A DNA stretch of 64,000 nucleotides from Hyphomicrobium sp. (GCA_022844105.1 JALHMJ010000004.1:162408-226407), one strand, 5' to 3'. Positions 45,855 through 54,487 are shown, counted from the stretch's first letter. Program-made: numbers and translations. The notes: generated from the letters alone by a model not told the origin.

Positions 45855-46796
45855 ATGCGTATCGAGTACCACCGCACACTGATTGCCGACAAACCGCGCA
45901 ACGAAGCTCTTTTCGCGGCTCTCGCACGTGTCATCGTGAAGGGCCGATCCATCGTCGCTGATATCGGCGCCGGCTCCGGTCTGTTGGGAGTGATGGCCTC
46001 CAAGCTCGGTGCCAAGGAGGTCCATCTCTACGAAGCGTCCGAGGAAGTCGCAGCCGTCGCGGCCCGGATCATCAAGCAGAACCGCGCCCGCAACTGCCAT
46101 CTTTATCCCTGTCGCTCGACCGACATGATCGACGCCCCTCAGGCCGACATCATCATCTCCGAAACGCTCGGCAACTATGCGTTGGAGGAAAACATCCTCG
46201 AAACGCTCGCCGACGCGGTCGAACGCATGCTGAAACCGGGCGGCACCGTCATCCCGTGCCGCATCGAGCAGTTCGCCTGCCCCGTCATTTCATCCCGGCT
46301 CGCAGATGAAATGAACGTCTGGCGCGACGTCGGCCACGGCCTCGACCTCGAACCCGCCCGCACAATGAGCATCAACAACGTCTACGTCCGTCTCATCGAG
46401 GTCGCCGAACTTCTCAACGACGGCCGCGCCGCACGCCAATGGGACGACATCGATCTGACCAAGCCGCAAAAGGCAACGCGCAAGGGCGAAATGACATGGA
46501 CCCTTGAACGCGACACGACGATCTTCGGCTTCGCCTACTGGTGGACGGCCGCTCTGGGCGGTAACTTGGAAATCTCCACGGCCCCCGGTGCACCCCGCAC
46601 TCATTGGGAACAACTCTACTTCCCGCTCGACACGCCGATCGCTGCCAGAGCCGGCGAGAGCGTACTACTCTCACTCCGTTCCCGCTCGTCCGAGGCCACC
46701 GGCACACACCTTGCCTGGACCACTGTTCACCGCGACGCCGCCGGCAAAACGCTGGCGCGCCAAGCCATGGATTTGGACAAGGGCTGGATCTCGTAA
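45855..46796 (+). CDS. PRMT-like SAM-dependent methyltransferase
   Basis: A 313-aa class I methyltransferase. Motif I VADIGAGSGLLGVMASKLGA with following EASE (about residues 34-62), a double-glutamate loop ISETLGNYALEENILE (about 100-115, compare SEWMGYxLLxE of PRMTs), and a C-terminal beta-barrel-like region with RTHWEQLYFPLDTPI (about 250-264, the THW loop of PRMTs). This combination points to a protein arginine methyltransferase-related enzyme rather than an ordinary small-molecule methyltransferase. Substrate unknown. Located 8 bp after lgt. Confidence 0.8.
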   Translation: MRIEYHRTLIADKPRNEALFAALARVIVKGRSIVADIGAGSGLLGVMASKLGAKEVHLYEASEEVAAVAARIIKQNRARNCHLYPCRSTDMIDAPQADIIISETLGNYALEENILETLADAVERMLKPGGTVIPCRIEQFACPVISSRLADEMNVWRDVGHGLDLEPARTMSINNVYVRLIEVAELLNDGRAARQWDDIDLTKPQKATRKGEMTWTLERDTTIFGFAYWWTAALGGNLEISTAPGAPRTHWEQLYFPLDTPIAARAGESVLLSLRSRSSEATGTHLAWTTVHRDAAGKTLARQAMDLDKGWIS

Positions 46797-46799
46797 CCG

Positions 46800-47498
46800 T
46801 CAGCGCTTTTGCTTGGCCAACGCCCGCCCGATGCCATCGAGGAATGAATCGAGCAGGATGTCGAACACGTGATCGGTCTCGTCGAGGGCAAACACCGGCG
46901 CCATCCGGCGCGTGACCGGAAACAGCCGCGGATCGAGCGCCTCGATCTCAGCCATTTCCTCCGGCGTGCATGGGTTCAACATCCCACCGACTTCGACAAC
47001 GCCAAAACCGATCGCCAGCGTAAACAGCGCCATCCCGTAATCGGCGGCATCTTCCTCGTTGAAACCGGCATCGAGCAGCGCCGCATAGACGATCTCGCCC
47101 AGTTCGAAGTCCGCCGGCCCGCTCGTCTGGTAGCGCGTCACGATGCTGAACGCCTTCGGGTACTTGACCGCAAGACCGCGATAGCGCTTGGCGACCTCCA
47201 GCAGAATGTCCCGCCACGACCCCTTGGGTCTCTCGATGTCGAGCGTCGCGACCATCGCGTCGGCCACCGCTCGCATCAGTCCTTCGCGCGATTTGAAGTG
47301 GTGAAGGATCGTCATGCCGTCGACGCCGACGACGGTGGCCAGTTTGCGGACCGAAAAATTCTGCTCACCCTCAGTGGCAAGCATCTCCAGCGCTGCGTCC
47401 ACCAAATCCTGGCGACGAATACCCCGGCGGCCGCGGCGACCCTTTTCGTGTTCGTCCTGCAACAGCAATTCCTTCACTGTAGCCAATTTTTTCTGCAC
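46800..47498 (-). CDS. TetR-family transcriptional regulator
   Basis: A 232-aa repressor. The helix-turn-helix is at residues about 30-75 (QDLVDAALEMLATEGEQNFS; VRKLATVVGVDGMTILHHFK). The C-terminal domain ends DHVFDILLDSFLDGIGRALA and is of the TetR_C type of tetracycline-repressor-like sensors. GTG start at 47498 with CAAGG about 6 nt upstream. Two similar dyads, TTCTGCACTGCAG at 47491-47503 and TTCTGCAATGCAGAA at 47511-47525, overlap and precede the start, so autoregulation and control of the divergent transcript are likely. Confidence 0.9.
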   Translation of the reverse strand: MQKKLATVKELLLQDEHEKGRRGRRGIRRQDLVDAALEMLATEGEQNFSVRKLATVVGVDGMTILHHFKSREGLMRAVADAMVATLDIERPKGSWRDILLEVAKRYRGLAVKYPKAFSIVTRYQTSGPADFELGEIVYAALLDAGFNEEDAADYGMALFTLAIGFGVVEVGGMLNPCTPEEMAEIEALDPRLFPVTRRMAPVFALDETDHVFDILLDSFLDGIGRALAKQKR

Positions 47499-47533
47499 TG
47501 CAGCCTTGACTTCTGCAATGCAGAATATATATT
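47491..47533 (+). promoter_or_regulatory. TetR-controlled promoter of the divergent 34-aa ORF
   Basis: On the plus strand TTGACT at 47506-47511 and TATATT at 47528-47533 form a -35/-10 pair with a 16-nt spacer. The dyad TTCTGCAATGCAGAA (47511-47525) occupies that spacer; a second copy, TTCTGCACTGCAG, lies at 47491-47503, 20 bp away (two helical turns). A minus-strand -10-like ATATATATT for the tetR gene overlaps. This is the classical layout of a TetR operator. Confidence 0.75.
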
Positions 47534-47625
47534 CATCGGTGTAGAGTTTAGCGCTGATCCTCGGAACGGCGCAAGGCTCAAGTAAAGGCCTGATAAATCA
47601 GAGCCCAAATCCAAGGACACGGACC

Positions 47626-47730
47626 ATGACCGCCCAGAACTCAAATCATTCTGCCAATTCCGCCACGCACCTCGGCGGTTTTTTCGATAGCTTCGTCCGC
47701 CAGATTGGCGGCGTCATCAACGGCCGTTGA
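47626..47730 (+). CDS. 34-aa small protein / leader peptide divergent from tetR
   Basis: ATG at 47626 with CCAAGGACACGG as ribosome-binding site, 34 codons ending in TGA at 47730. The peptide is Asn/Ser/Thr-rich at the N-terminus (MTAQNSNHSANSATH) and has an amphipathic C-terminal half (LGGFFDSFVRQIGGVINGR). It lies about 90 nt downstream of a well-formed TetR-operated promoter. The hydrophobic/basic helix suggests a membrane-active small protein or a leader peptide for the MFS gene 390 bp downstream. I know of no named family. It is the only ORF of note on this transcript before the repeats. Confidence 0.55.
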   Translation: MTAQNSNHSANSATHLGGFFDSFVRQIGGVINGR

Positions 47731-47736
47731 CCTCTA

Positions 47737-48104
47737 TCCGCCATCCGGCCGGCTCCGCGAATGCGGAGTCGGATGGCGCCACAAAACAACACCATCCGGC
47801 CGGCTCCGCGAATGCGGAGTCGGATGGCGCCACCAGAGCTCGCCGGGCGCAAGCGTCCCCCTCGCCCCATCGCCTTCGATGGGGAGAGGGTTGGGGTGAG
47901 GGGCAGCCGCTTGTTCGAACGAGGCCCTGCCCCTCACCCTAACCCTCTCCCCGCGCGCGGGGAGAGGGGACACGAATCGCCGGGCGCCATCAAAGCGACC
48001 CCCGCCCGGCGGCCGGCTCCCCGGATAGGGGGTCGCCGGGCGCATCACGTACACTACCCCGCCCGGCGGCCGGCTCCCCGGATAGGGGAGTCGCCGGGCG
48101 CATC
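47737..48104. repeat. Repeat cluster upstream of the MFS gene: four family A and two family B elements
   Basis: Family A with the CCATCC/GGATGG outer arm at 47741-47780 and 47792-47831; family B at about 47858-47905 (with the CCCATCGCCTTCGATGGGG core) and at 47930-47970 (CCCTCTCCCCGCGCGCGGGG). Family A with the CGCCCGGCG arm at 48003-48044 and 48060-48101, plus a half copy GTCGCCGGGCGCC at about 47976-47988. The ribosome-binding site AAGGAG of the MFS gene starts right after the last copy. Confidence 0.92.
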
Positions 48105-48117
48105 AAGGAGCACGCGC

Positions 48118-49293
48118 ATGCCGCATGAAGATACCGGCGGCGGCGCTCCCTTCGCACTCTACCGCACCATATTCCCCCTTTCCGTCTCTGCCGCGCTGTC
48201 CGAAACGCCGGGTTGGCTCGCGACGACCCTCGTCGGCCTCGCCCTCGTCGATGCCGGCTATTCGGCCGCTCTTGCCGGCACGGTGGCAAGCCTTCCCGCC
48301 GCCGGCGTCATCGCCATGTCCACCATCTTGCCCGCGGTTGCGCGCCGGTTCGGCGTTGTGCCGGTGTTCTATTCCGCCGCGGGCCTCCTCGTAGCCTCGC
48401 TGCTCGTCCTCGTTGCGGCCGCCAACAGTGGAGCACTTTGGCTGTGGTGCCTCGGCTCTTTCGGGGTCGGTCTCGGGGCCTCGATGCGGTGGGTTTTGAG
48501 CGACGGCTTCGTCAACCACATCGCCGTCAGCGGCCAGCGCGGACGCCTGCTAGCCTTCCATGAAACGATACGATCCTGCGCGCTCGGCATAGGACCGCTC
48601 ATCGCATCGCTGTCAACCGACGATCCCGCCCGCGGCTTTATCATTGGTATTGCTCTGACACTCATTGGTGGCGTGCTCACCATCGGCATGCGATTGCCGC
48701 AAGTCACGACGGGCCGCGCCCACCTCTCCGATCTGATGACCGGCGTACGCCTGGCCCCGTTCGCTTTCCTCATCGCCTTCCTTGGCGGTGTCCTTGAAGG
48801 CGTTGCCGCAGCGGCCGTGCCTCTCTATGCCGTGGCCCTCGGCGTCGGAGCAGCGGCGGGCGCCTTCCTTGCCGCGCTGTCCGGCTTCGGCAATCTTCTC
48901 GGACAAATGCCCTTCGGCACCTACGCCGACAGCGCTGGCCCCCGCCCGGCCATACGTGGCGCGCTCTTGCTCGTGATCGCCGCACTGGCCCTTCTGCATA
49001 TCGCCATGCCCTACACGGCAGCCGCCTATGCGGTCATGCTTGCCTTCGGCGCGGCCGCCGGTGCGCTTTATACGCTCTCGGTGATGGAGGCTTCGGTCAC
49101 CGCGTCGGGCGAAGTGGGCATGCTGCCGATCCTGGCAGCCATTGCGATCGTCTACACGCTGGGCGATCTCGCCGGACCCATCGTCGGCGGCATCACACTC
49201 GACGTTGCCCCGCCCGTCGCCATGCCCGCGGTGTTCCTGGTGGCGTGCGCGCTCGCCTATTTTTACGCGCGACTTGATCGCAACGCCGCCTGA
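48118..49293 (+). CDS. MFS-type transporter
   Basis: A 391-aa integral membrane protein with twelve predicted helices; the first begins at about residue 14 (LYRTIFPLSVSAALSETPGW). The loop between helices 2 and 3 reads ILPAVARRFGVVPV, and in the second half FGTYADSAGPRPAIRG sits at the equivalent position, a degenerate form of the MFS motif. ATG at 48118 follows CAAGGAG. The substrate cannot be inferred. It may be under control of the TetR at 47498 through the promoter at 47506-47533, but 390 bp and several hairpins intervene. Confidence 0.8.
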   Translation: MPHEDTGGGAPFALYRTIFPLSVSAALSETPGWLATTLVGLALVDAGYSAALAGTVASLPAAGVIAMSTILPAVARRFGVVPVFYSAAGLLVASLLVLVAAANSGALWLWCLGSFGVGLGASMRWVLSDGFVNHIAVSGQRGRLLAFHETIRSCALGIGPLIASLSTDDPARGFIIGIALTLIGGVLTIGMRLPQVTTGRAHLSDLMTGVRLAPFAFLIAFLGGVLEGVAAAAVPLYAVALGVGAAAGAFLAALSGFGNLLGQMPFGTYADSAGPRPAIRGALLLVIAALALLHIAMPYTAAAYAVMLAFGAAAGALYTLSVMEASVTASGEVGMLPILAAIAIVYTLGDLAGPIVGGITLDVAPPVAMPAVFLVACALAYFYARLDRNAA

Positions 49294-49296
49294 GGA

Positions 49297-49755
49297 TCAG
49301 GCTTTGTTTTCCCACCGCCCGTCCACGCTCTGCTTCCAGTAGCTGACCTTGCAGCCGGCGGCCTTCGCCGCACTCCATTGCGACCGTGCGTGCGCGCGCG
49401 CAGCCTCATCGTTGCCGTCAAAGAGATAGACCAGCCGGATATGGGACTCAAAATCCGGCGCGTCCGCCCCATCGACGAGAAACCGCACACCCGCGCCATT
49501 TGGCGTTTCCGGCTGCAGCGTCAGGAAGATCGGCTGCTCCGTCGCATACCCATCCTTCGCCGTTCCGTGAGCAAGAAAACTGTCGTCGCCATAAGTCCAC
49601 AGCGCCGCATCCAAGGCCTGGAGCCGCTCCGCGTTGCCCGACTGCACGACGGCGCGCCAGCCACGCTGCAACGTCTTTTCCAACAACCCAGGCAGCACGC
49701 GCTCCAGTGGCTGCTGCTCGAGATGATAAAAGATGACGTCCGATTTATCGCCCAT
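49297..49755 (-). CDS. holC: DNA polymerase III chi subunit
   Basis: A 152-aa HolC protein (VIFYHLEQQPLERVLPGLLEK; WRAVVQSGNAERLQALDAAL then W; FLAHG; QPIFLT; RLVYLFDGNDEAARAHAR). Chi links the clamp loader to single-strand binding protein. Normal length. It converges with the MFS gene, 3 bp apart. In many alphaproteobacteria pepA precedes holC; here the upstream region instead holds repeats. Confidence 0.93.
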   Translation of the reverse strand: MGDKSDVIFYHLEQQPLERVLPGLLEKTLQRGWRAVVQSGNAERLQALDAALWTYGDDSFLAHGTAKDGYATEQPIFLTLQPETPNGAGVRFLVDGADAPDFESHIRLVYLFDGNDEAARAHARSQWSAAKAAGCKVSYWKQSVDGRWENKA

Positions 49756-49770
49756 GCGCGACCTCTACCA

Positions 49771-49930
49771 CACGCGGCGGCCGGCTTCCCGTAAGGGATG
49801 TCGCCGCGTGCATCGAAAAACACGGCCGGCTTCCCGCAGGGTTGTCGCCGCGTGCAACGTTAAACCACGCGGCGGCCGGCTTCCCGTAAGGGATGTCGCC
49901 GCGTGCATCGAAAAAACAGTCGCCGCGTGC
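49771..49930. repeat. Three family A hairpins, CACGCGG-arm subtype, plus partial copy
   Basis: Copies at 49771-49810, 49821-49854 (shortened) and 49866-49905, with CACGCGGCGGCCGGCTTCCC, a short GTAAGG loop and GATGTCGCCGCGTG, then a partial CGCCGCGTGC at about 49921. Each is followed by an A-rich linker such as ATCGAAAAA. Period about 48 bp. Located upstream of holC. Confidence 0.9.
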
Positions 49931-50185
49931 AAGGCAAAACCAAAGATCTCGCCGCATACGAATTTGATTTTGAGGCCTTGAAGTACAAGCGCGCGCCCAC
50001 TAACTGTTGTCGTCCGGTGCGGCGCCTTCAGTGGTGACGCCTGTGTGGGCGGTGAGATGGCAGCCTCTCTAGGGTTCGCTGATCGTCTCCCGCCCACTGC
50101 ATTTCCAACGCTCAACAATCGCGAAAAGAAAACGCCTCCGCAAACGGGAGGCGTTAACGCGCATTGCGGGACAAACGGACCAGCG
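49931..50185. other. Intergenic spacer with a minus-strand terminator
   Basis: About 255 bp. No supportable gene. Contains the terminator at 50125-50155. Confidence 0.5.
50125..50155 (-). terminator. Rho-independent terminator of the gene at 50186
   Basis: AACGCCTCC-GCAAAC-GGGAGGCGTT forms a 9- to 10-bp stem. On the minus strand it is followed by TTTTCTTTTC. It lies about 30 nt past the stop of the small exported protein. Confidence 0.8.
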
Positions 50186-50437
50186 TCAGCGGCGCGACCG
50201 GCGGATTTCGCCAGCGTCAGCCAGCGCATCGATGCACCCGACCGAGAGACGCTTGCCGGCTTGACGCATGCACTGACGCGCTTTGGCCGACTCCGGCGGA
50301 TAACTCGGGCAAAAACGCTGATAGTCGGCGCCGCACGCTTCCCGTACCCGCGAACTCACCGCACCAGCCGGCACTGCGGCGAGAAGCGCAAAACCGGCCG
50401 CGCTGGCAACGAGAACGAAGTTCGTCAATTTAAACAT
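50186..50437 (-). CDS. Small exported Cys-containing protein
   Basis: An 83-aa protein with a signal peptide (MFKLTNFVLVASAAGFALLAAVPAGA) and a mature domain of about 57 residues with four cysteines: REACGADYQRFCPSYPPESA and RQCMRQAGKRLSVGCIDAL. The pattern C-X7-C ... C-X11-C with FCP is that of the cysteine-rich-repeat type of small secreted alphaproteobacterial proteins. The ATG at 50437 with AAAGGTCAG upstream is preferred over 50476. Function unknown. Confidence 0.75.
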   Translation of the reverse strand: MFKLTNFVLVASAAGFALLAAVPAGAVSSRVREACGADYQRFCPSYPPESAKARQCMRQAGKRLSVGCIDALADAGEIRRSRR

Positions 50438-50576
50438 CTGCTGACCTTTCGATTGCTGGACGGCAAACGCGCCCAATCATTTGTCAAACCCGGCAATGAC
50501 GCAAAATAGCGTTGCCCCGAAGGCCGCGCCAGCATCTGTTGCAAGCTGCGGCAAGCTTGCCGGTTCCCCTGCCCGC

Positions 50577-52043
50577 CTATTTCTTGCGCCACCCTTTTTC
50601 GAAGGGATTCTCGCTCTTTCTGAGATTGAGGCGGATCGGGACCCCGGGCAGGCCGAACGTGTCGCGCAAGCTGTTGGTCAAATATTTAAGGTAAGATTTG
50701 GGCATCTCGTCCGCTTTTTGGCAGAAGGCGACGAACGTCGGCGGCCGCGTTGAGGGCTGCGTCACGTAACGGATCTTGATCCGCCGTCCAGCCGATGCCG
50801 GCGGCGCGTGTCGCGCCAGCGCCTCGGCAAGCCACCGGTTCAGATCGGACGTCGACACCCGCTTGTTCCAGATTTCGGCCGCCTTGAAGATCGCCGTCAT
50901 CAGTTTGTCGAGACCGCTCTCGCCCAGCGCCGACACCGGCACGACGGTGACGCCGGCCACCTGCGTCAACGAGTTATCGACGATGTCGCGAATTTCCTTC
51001 AGTCGCTTCTGCTTGTTCTCGACAAGATCCCACTTGTTGACTGCAATGACGAACGCGCGCCCTTCCGATGTCGCCAGATCTCCGATCGTCAGATCCTGAT
51101 GTTCGAGCGCCCGCTCCGCATCGACGAGCAGCACGACAACTTCCGCAAAGCGGATGGCGCGGACCGCATCGGACGCCGACAACTTCTCGGCCAATTCGGT
51201 GATCTTCGCCTTGCGCCGCAACCCGGCAGTATCGAACAGCCGCACCGTGCGGCCCTTCCACGTGAAATCTGTCGACACGCTATCGCGCGTAAGCCCCGGC
51301 TCCGGCCCCGTGATCATGCGGTCTTCGCCGAGCAGCGCATTGACGAGCGTCGACTTGCCGGCATTCGGCCGGCCAACGATCGCCACCCGCAATGGACGGT
51401 TGACCCGCAGCACGTCCTCATCGTCCGCCGGCTCTTCGTCGGCGAGTTCCGCGTGCGGATCCTTCTGCCGCACGATCGGCTTCAAGCCGAGCGCGTTCAG
51501 CACGTCGATCATCAAATCACCCAGACCCTCGCCGTGTTCGGCGGAGATCGCGACAGGGTCGCCAAGCCCGAGTTTGAAAGCCTCGTAAAAGCCAGCTTCC
51601 GACGACCGTGCCTCGCTCTTGTTGGCAACCAGCACCACGGTCTTGCCTGATTGGCGCACGATCCGTCCAAACGCTTCATCCGCCGGCGTCACGCCGTCTT
51701 TCGCATCGATGACGAATAGCACCAGATCGGCCACTTCGATCGCAGCCAACGTCTGTTGGCGCATCCGATCGGCGATCGACCCGCGCGAGGCTTCCTCAAG
51801 TCCCGCCGTATCCGTGATCCGCAGCGAATGCCCTTCGAAGTTCGCCTCACCGTCGCGGCGGTCGCGTGTCAAGCCCGGCAAGTCGGAAACGAGTGCGGCC
51901 CGCGTGTGCGTCAGCCGGTTAAACAGCGTCGATTTGCCGACATTCGGCCGCCCGACGATCGCAACGATCGGCAGGGCCGCCGCGGGTGACGGCGAGTTCG
52001 ACACTGGAGACGCCGGTTCGGCGGACGCCTTGGCTGGGCTCAT
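50577..52043 (-). CDS. der: Ribosome-assembly GTPase Der (EngA)
   Basis: A 488-aa protein with two tandem GTPase domains: first G1 GRPNVGKST (about residue 31), second GRPNAGKST (about 229), each with a DTAGL switch (DTAGLEEASRG; DTAGLRRKAKI) and an N-K-x-D motif (NKSEA replaces NKxD in the first, NKWD in the second), then a C-terminal KH-like domain ending VPIRLNLRKSENPFEKGWRK. Der assists 50S assembly. The ATG at 52043 (MSPAKAS) is preferred; upstream starts would reach into the rlmJ promoter. Confidence 0.95.
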   Translation of the reverse strand: MSPAKASAEPASPVSNSPSPAAALPIVAIVGRPNVGKSTLFNRLTHTRAALVSDLPGLTRDRRDGEANFEGHSLRITDTAGLEEASRGSIADRMRQQTLAAIEVADLVLFVIDAKDGVTPADEAFGRIVRQSGKTVVLVANKSEARSSEAGFYEAFKLGLGDPVAISAEHGEGLGDLMIDVLNALGLKPIVRQKDPHAELADEEPADDEDVLRVNRPLRVAIVGRPNAGKSTLVNALLGEDRMITGPEPGLTRDSVSTDFTWKGRTVRLFDTAGLRRKAKITELAEKLSASDAVRAIRFAEVVVLLVDAERALEHQDLTIGDLATSEGRAFVIAVNKWDLVENKQKRLKEIRDIVDNSLTQVAGVTVVPVSALGESGLDKLMTAIFKAAEIWNKRVSTSDLNRWLAEALARHAPPASAGRRIKIRYVTQPSTRPPTFVAFCQKADEMPKSYLKYLTNSLRDTFGLPGVPIRLNLRKSENPFEKGWRKK

Positions 52044-52187
52044 ATGACGGCCATGTGGGGGTTTGATCTGCCGCTTATGCCTCATTCTGGGCCGGGCGCA
52101 AGTGCGTGACAGGCGCGCGGGATCAAGGCATGTAGCGGCGGCAGACATGCGACGTTGCACGTCGCGGCGGAATTAACCCTCGACAGT

Positions 52188-53054
52188 ATGAATTATCGTC
52201 ACGCCTACCACGCTGGAAACTTCGCGGATGTGCTGAAACATCTGGTGCTGACGCTGGTCATCGAGCATCTCAAGCTCAAACCGGCTCCGTTCCGCGTCAT
52301 TGATACCCATGCCGGCTCCGGCTCCTACGATCTGCACAGCCTCGAAGCGACAAAAACCGGCGAGTGGCACGGCGGCATTGGCCGGATATTGGCAGAACCG
52401 CTGCCCGCCGACGTCGCAACAATCCTCGCCCCGTATCTAGCCGCTGTCGCTGAGAGCAATCCCGATGGCGGAGTGACGACCTACCCCGGCAGCCCGCTGC
52501 TGGCGCGCCGCCTGCTCCGCCCCGGCGACGTCCTCGTTGCCAACGAATTGCATCCCGACGACCACGCGGCACTCGAACACCTCTTCGCACGCGACCCACA
52601 GAGCAAAGTGCTCCACCTTGACGGATGGACAGCCTTGAAGGCGCTGCTGCCGCCCAAGGAACGGCGCGGCGTCGTGTTGATCGATCCGCCATTCGAGGAG
52701 GCGGGCGAACTCCAGCGCCTGGTGACGGCCTTGAAAGAGGCGCAACGGCGCTTCGCCACGGGAACCGTTCTGCTCTGGTTTCCCATCAAGGCCCTGGCCC
52801 CGATCGATCGCTTCTACGCCGCCCTGTCCGCGATCGCCCCGTTTGCGCCGGACAAAATCCTGACGGTGGAACTCCACATCCGCCCTCCCGTCGATCCGGA
52901 TCGCCTGAATGGCATGGGCCTCGTCGTCTTCAATCCACCCTACACGCTGGCCGGTCGCCTTGCCGCCGTTCTGCCGGAACTGACCGCGCGCCTCGCGTCT
53001 GAGCCCGGTGCGTTTTACGCCCTCGACACCCGCTGCCCACCCCGGCGGCCCTGA
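52188..53054 (+). CDS. rlmJ: 23S rRNA (adenine(2030)-N(6))-methyltransferase RlmJ
   Basis: A 288-aa methyltransferase. N-terminus MNYRHAYHAGNFADVLKHLV is diagnostic, DTHAGSGSYDL is part of the SAM-binding site, and VLIDPPFEE (about residue 167) is the catalytic D/N-P-P-F/Y motif. Length is normal. ATG at 52188 chosen over an upstream start since this is the invariant N-terminus. Divergent from der. Confidence 0.95.
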   Translation: MNYRHAYHAGNFADVLKHLVLTLVIEHLKLKPAPFRVIDTHAGSGSYDLHSLEATKTGEWHGGIGRILAEPLPADVATILAPYLAAVAESNPDGGVTTYPGSPLLARRLLRPGDVLVANELHPDDHAALEHLFARDPQSKVLHLDGWTALKALLPPKERRGVVLIDPPFEEAGELQRLVTALKEAQRRFATGTVLLWFPIKALAPIDRFYAALSAIAPFAPDKILTVELHIRPPVDPDRLNGMGLVVFNPPYTLAGRLAAVLPELTARLASEPGAFYALDTRCPPRRP

Positions 53055-53237
53055 CACCCGACGACCGTTCAATTCCCCGTCGCCACAAGCTTGTCGGGAG
53101 AAATGTCGGTCCCTGTGTCAATTCCGCCTTGCGCAAGTTAAAAAACTTTGATCGCATAGGACAAGGCGCCGCATGTGCAGTTTCGTCGCGCACCAAAACG
53201 GCGTCCGAGCAGGCCAGCAGCAAAAATCGGTGACAAC

Positions 53238-53453
53238 ATGATGCGTCAGATCGGAACTGTAAAATTCTTCAACGAACAGAAGGGGTTCGGGTTCATCAAA
53301 CCAGACGGCGGCGGGAACGACATCTTCGTCCACATCACCGCGTTGCAGCAATCCGGGCTGCAAAACCTCGCGGAAGGCATGCGGATATCCTTCGAAACGG
53401 AACCCGACAAACGCGGCAAGGGTCCAAAAGCTGTTCAACTCAGGCCCGAATAA
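53238..53453 (+). CDS. Cold-shock domain protein
   Basis: A 71-aa CspA-type nucleic acid-binding protein. RNP1 is GFGFIKP within TVKFFNEQKGFGFIKPDGG and RNP2 is NDIFVHITAL. Tandem ATG codons at 53238 and 53241. A leader of about 180 nt precedes it, long enough for a structured cold-shock 5' UTR, though I could not confirm a cold-box. Single gene. Confidence 0.93.
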   Translation: MMRQIGTVKFFNEQKGFGFIKPDGGGNDIFVHITALQQSGLQNLAEGMRISFETEPDKRGKGPKAVQLRPE

Positions 53454-53707
53454 CCTTTTTTATCATGACGTCATCGCTGACGGCTGAGAACAGTCCGTAG
53501 CTCAATAAGGCGACCGCGCGGCCGGAGTGACCCCGGCCATCGTTCGCGTGTCGTCTGGCGATAGCGTGGCATCGCGGTACCACGGCCACAAGATCAACAG
53601 ATTGTTGAAAATCATGAGCACTTCCAAGCCGTCGGCACTGGCCGGGGGCCGGTCCAGCTATTATAGATGGCCCAGGAAATTCTACGGCCCGAATTGCGAG
53701 GCCCGCC
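53454..53707. other. Intergenic spacer between csp and the 53708 gene
   Basis: About 250 bp on the plus strand with no supportable gene. It should hold the promoter of the next gene; no clear terminator for the cold-shock gene is seen. Confidence 0.35.
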
Positions 53708-54439
53708 ATGTGGAGAAGATTGTCGATGCGCGCGCTCACCGCCCCCCTCACCGCCTTCGCTGCGGCCGCCGCTTTGGTTTTCGCGACCGGAACGGCGGAT
53801 GCCGCCTGCAAAAAGATGGGTTTCCTCGTCAACGACTACGGCAAGGACGGCCCTACGAAAGATGCCAAGGATCTTCTCGACAAGCACGTCGCCGAATGGG
53901 CGGCACAAAACGGCATCACGAAATACACCATCGGCAAGAAAGACGTGACCTGCGAATTGTACCTGAACCTCATCATCTTCGACGAGCACACGTGCACGGC
54001 CTCGGCCAATGTTTGCTGGGATGAACCCGGCAAGTCCAAGCCCGACAAGACAGCCAAGGAAAAGGAAACACCCGACACCACCAAGTCCGCCGCAAGCGAG
54101 AAGAAATCAAGTGAAAGCAAGCCGGCCGTCGAGAAGCAAAAAGCCGCCGAAACGCCGGCTGTGACACCCGCCGCCATCGAAACCGGCACCCTGCCGGCTG
54201 AGACCGCCGCCCAACCCACCGCAGCCCCGCCGACTGCCGCCGATGATGCCGCCACCCGTGCCGCCGCCGCAGCCGAGCGCGCAGCCGACGCCGCCGAGCG
54301 CGCCGCAGCCGCCGCCGAAAAGGCTGCCTCTGCAGCCGGCAGGAGCGAGCCGACACCGTCGCAATTGGAAATGCCGGCCTTCGGTGCTGGCAAGCCGGCA
54401 GACGTAGCCCCGGTGACGCCAGTCGAACCGAAGTCGTAA
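53708..54439 (+). CDS. Exported protein with Ala-rich repetitive tail
   Basis: A 243-aa product with a signal peptide (start MWRRLSMRALTAP; an alternative ATG at 53726). The mature N-terminal domain (about residues 33-108) has four cysteines: ACKKMG, VTCEL, HTCTA and NVCWD. From about 112 it is a low-complexity tract rich in Lys/Glu/Ala/Pro and then a heptad-like Ala segment (AAAERAADAAERAAAAAEKA, about 190-210), probably a helix. Similar proteins occur in Hyphomicrobiales; function unknown. Confidence 0.7.
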   Translation: MWRRLSMRALTAPLTAFAAAAALVFATGTADAACKKMGFLVNDYGKDGPTKDAKDLLDKHVAEWAAQNGITKYTIGKKDVTCELYLNLIIFDEHTCTASANVCWDEPGKSKPDKTAKEKETPDTTKSAASEKKSSESKPAVEKQKAAETPAVTPAAIETGTLPAETAAQPTAAPPTAADDAATRAAAAAERAADAAERAAAAAEKAASAAGRSEPTPSQLEMPAFGAGKPADVAPVTPVEPKS

Positions 54440-54459
54440 TTCGACCCGGACCAGCACGT

Positions 54460-54487
54460 GAAGCGCGCCCGGGCGGGCGCGCTTTTT
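54460..54487 (+). terminator. Rho-independent terminator after the 53708 gene
   Basis: AAGCGCGCCC-GGGC-GGGCGCGCTT followed by TTTCT. The stem is 10 bp and the T-tract is on the plus strand. It ends just before the stop of fetB on the other strand. Confidence 0.85.
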
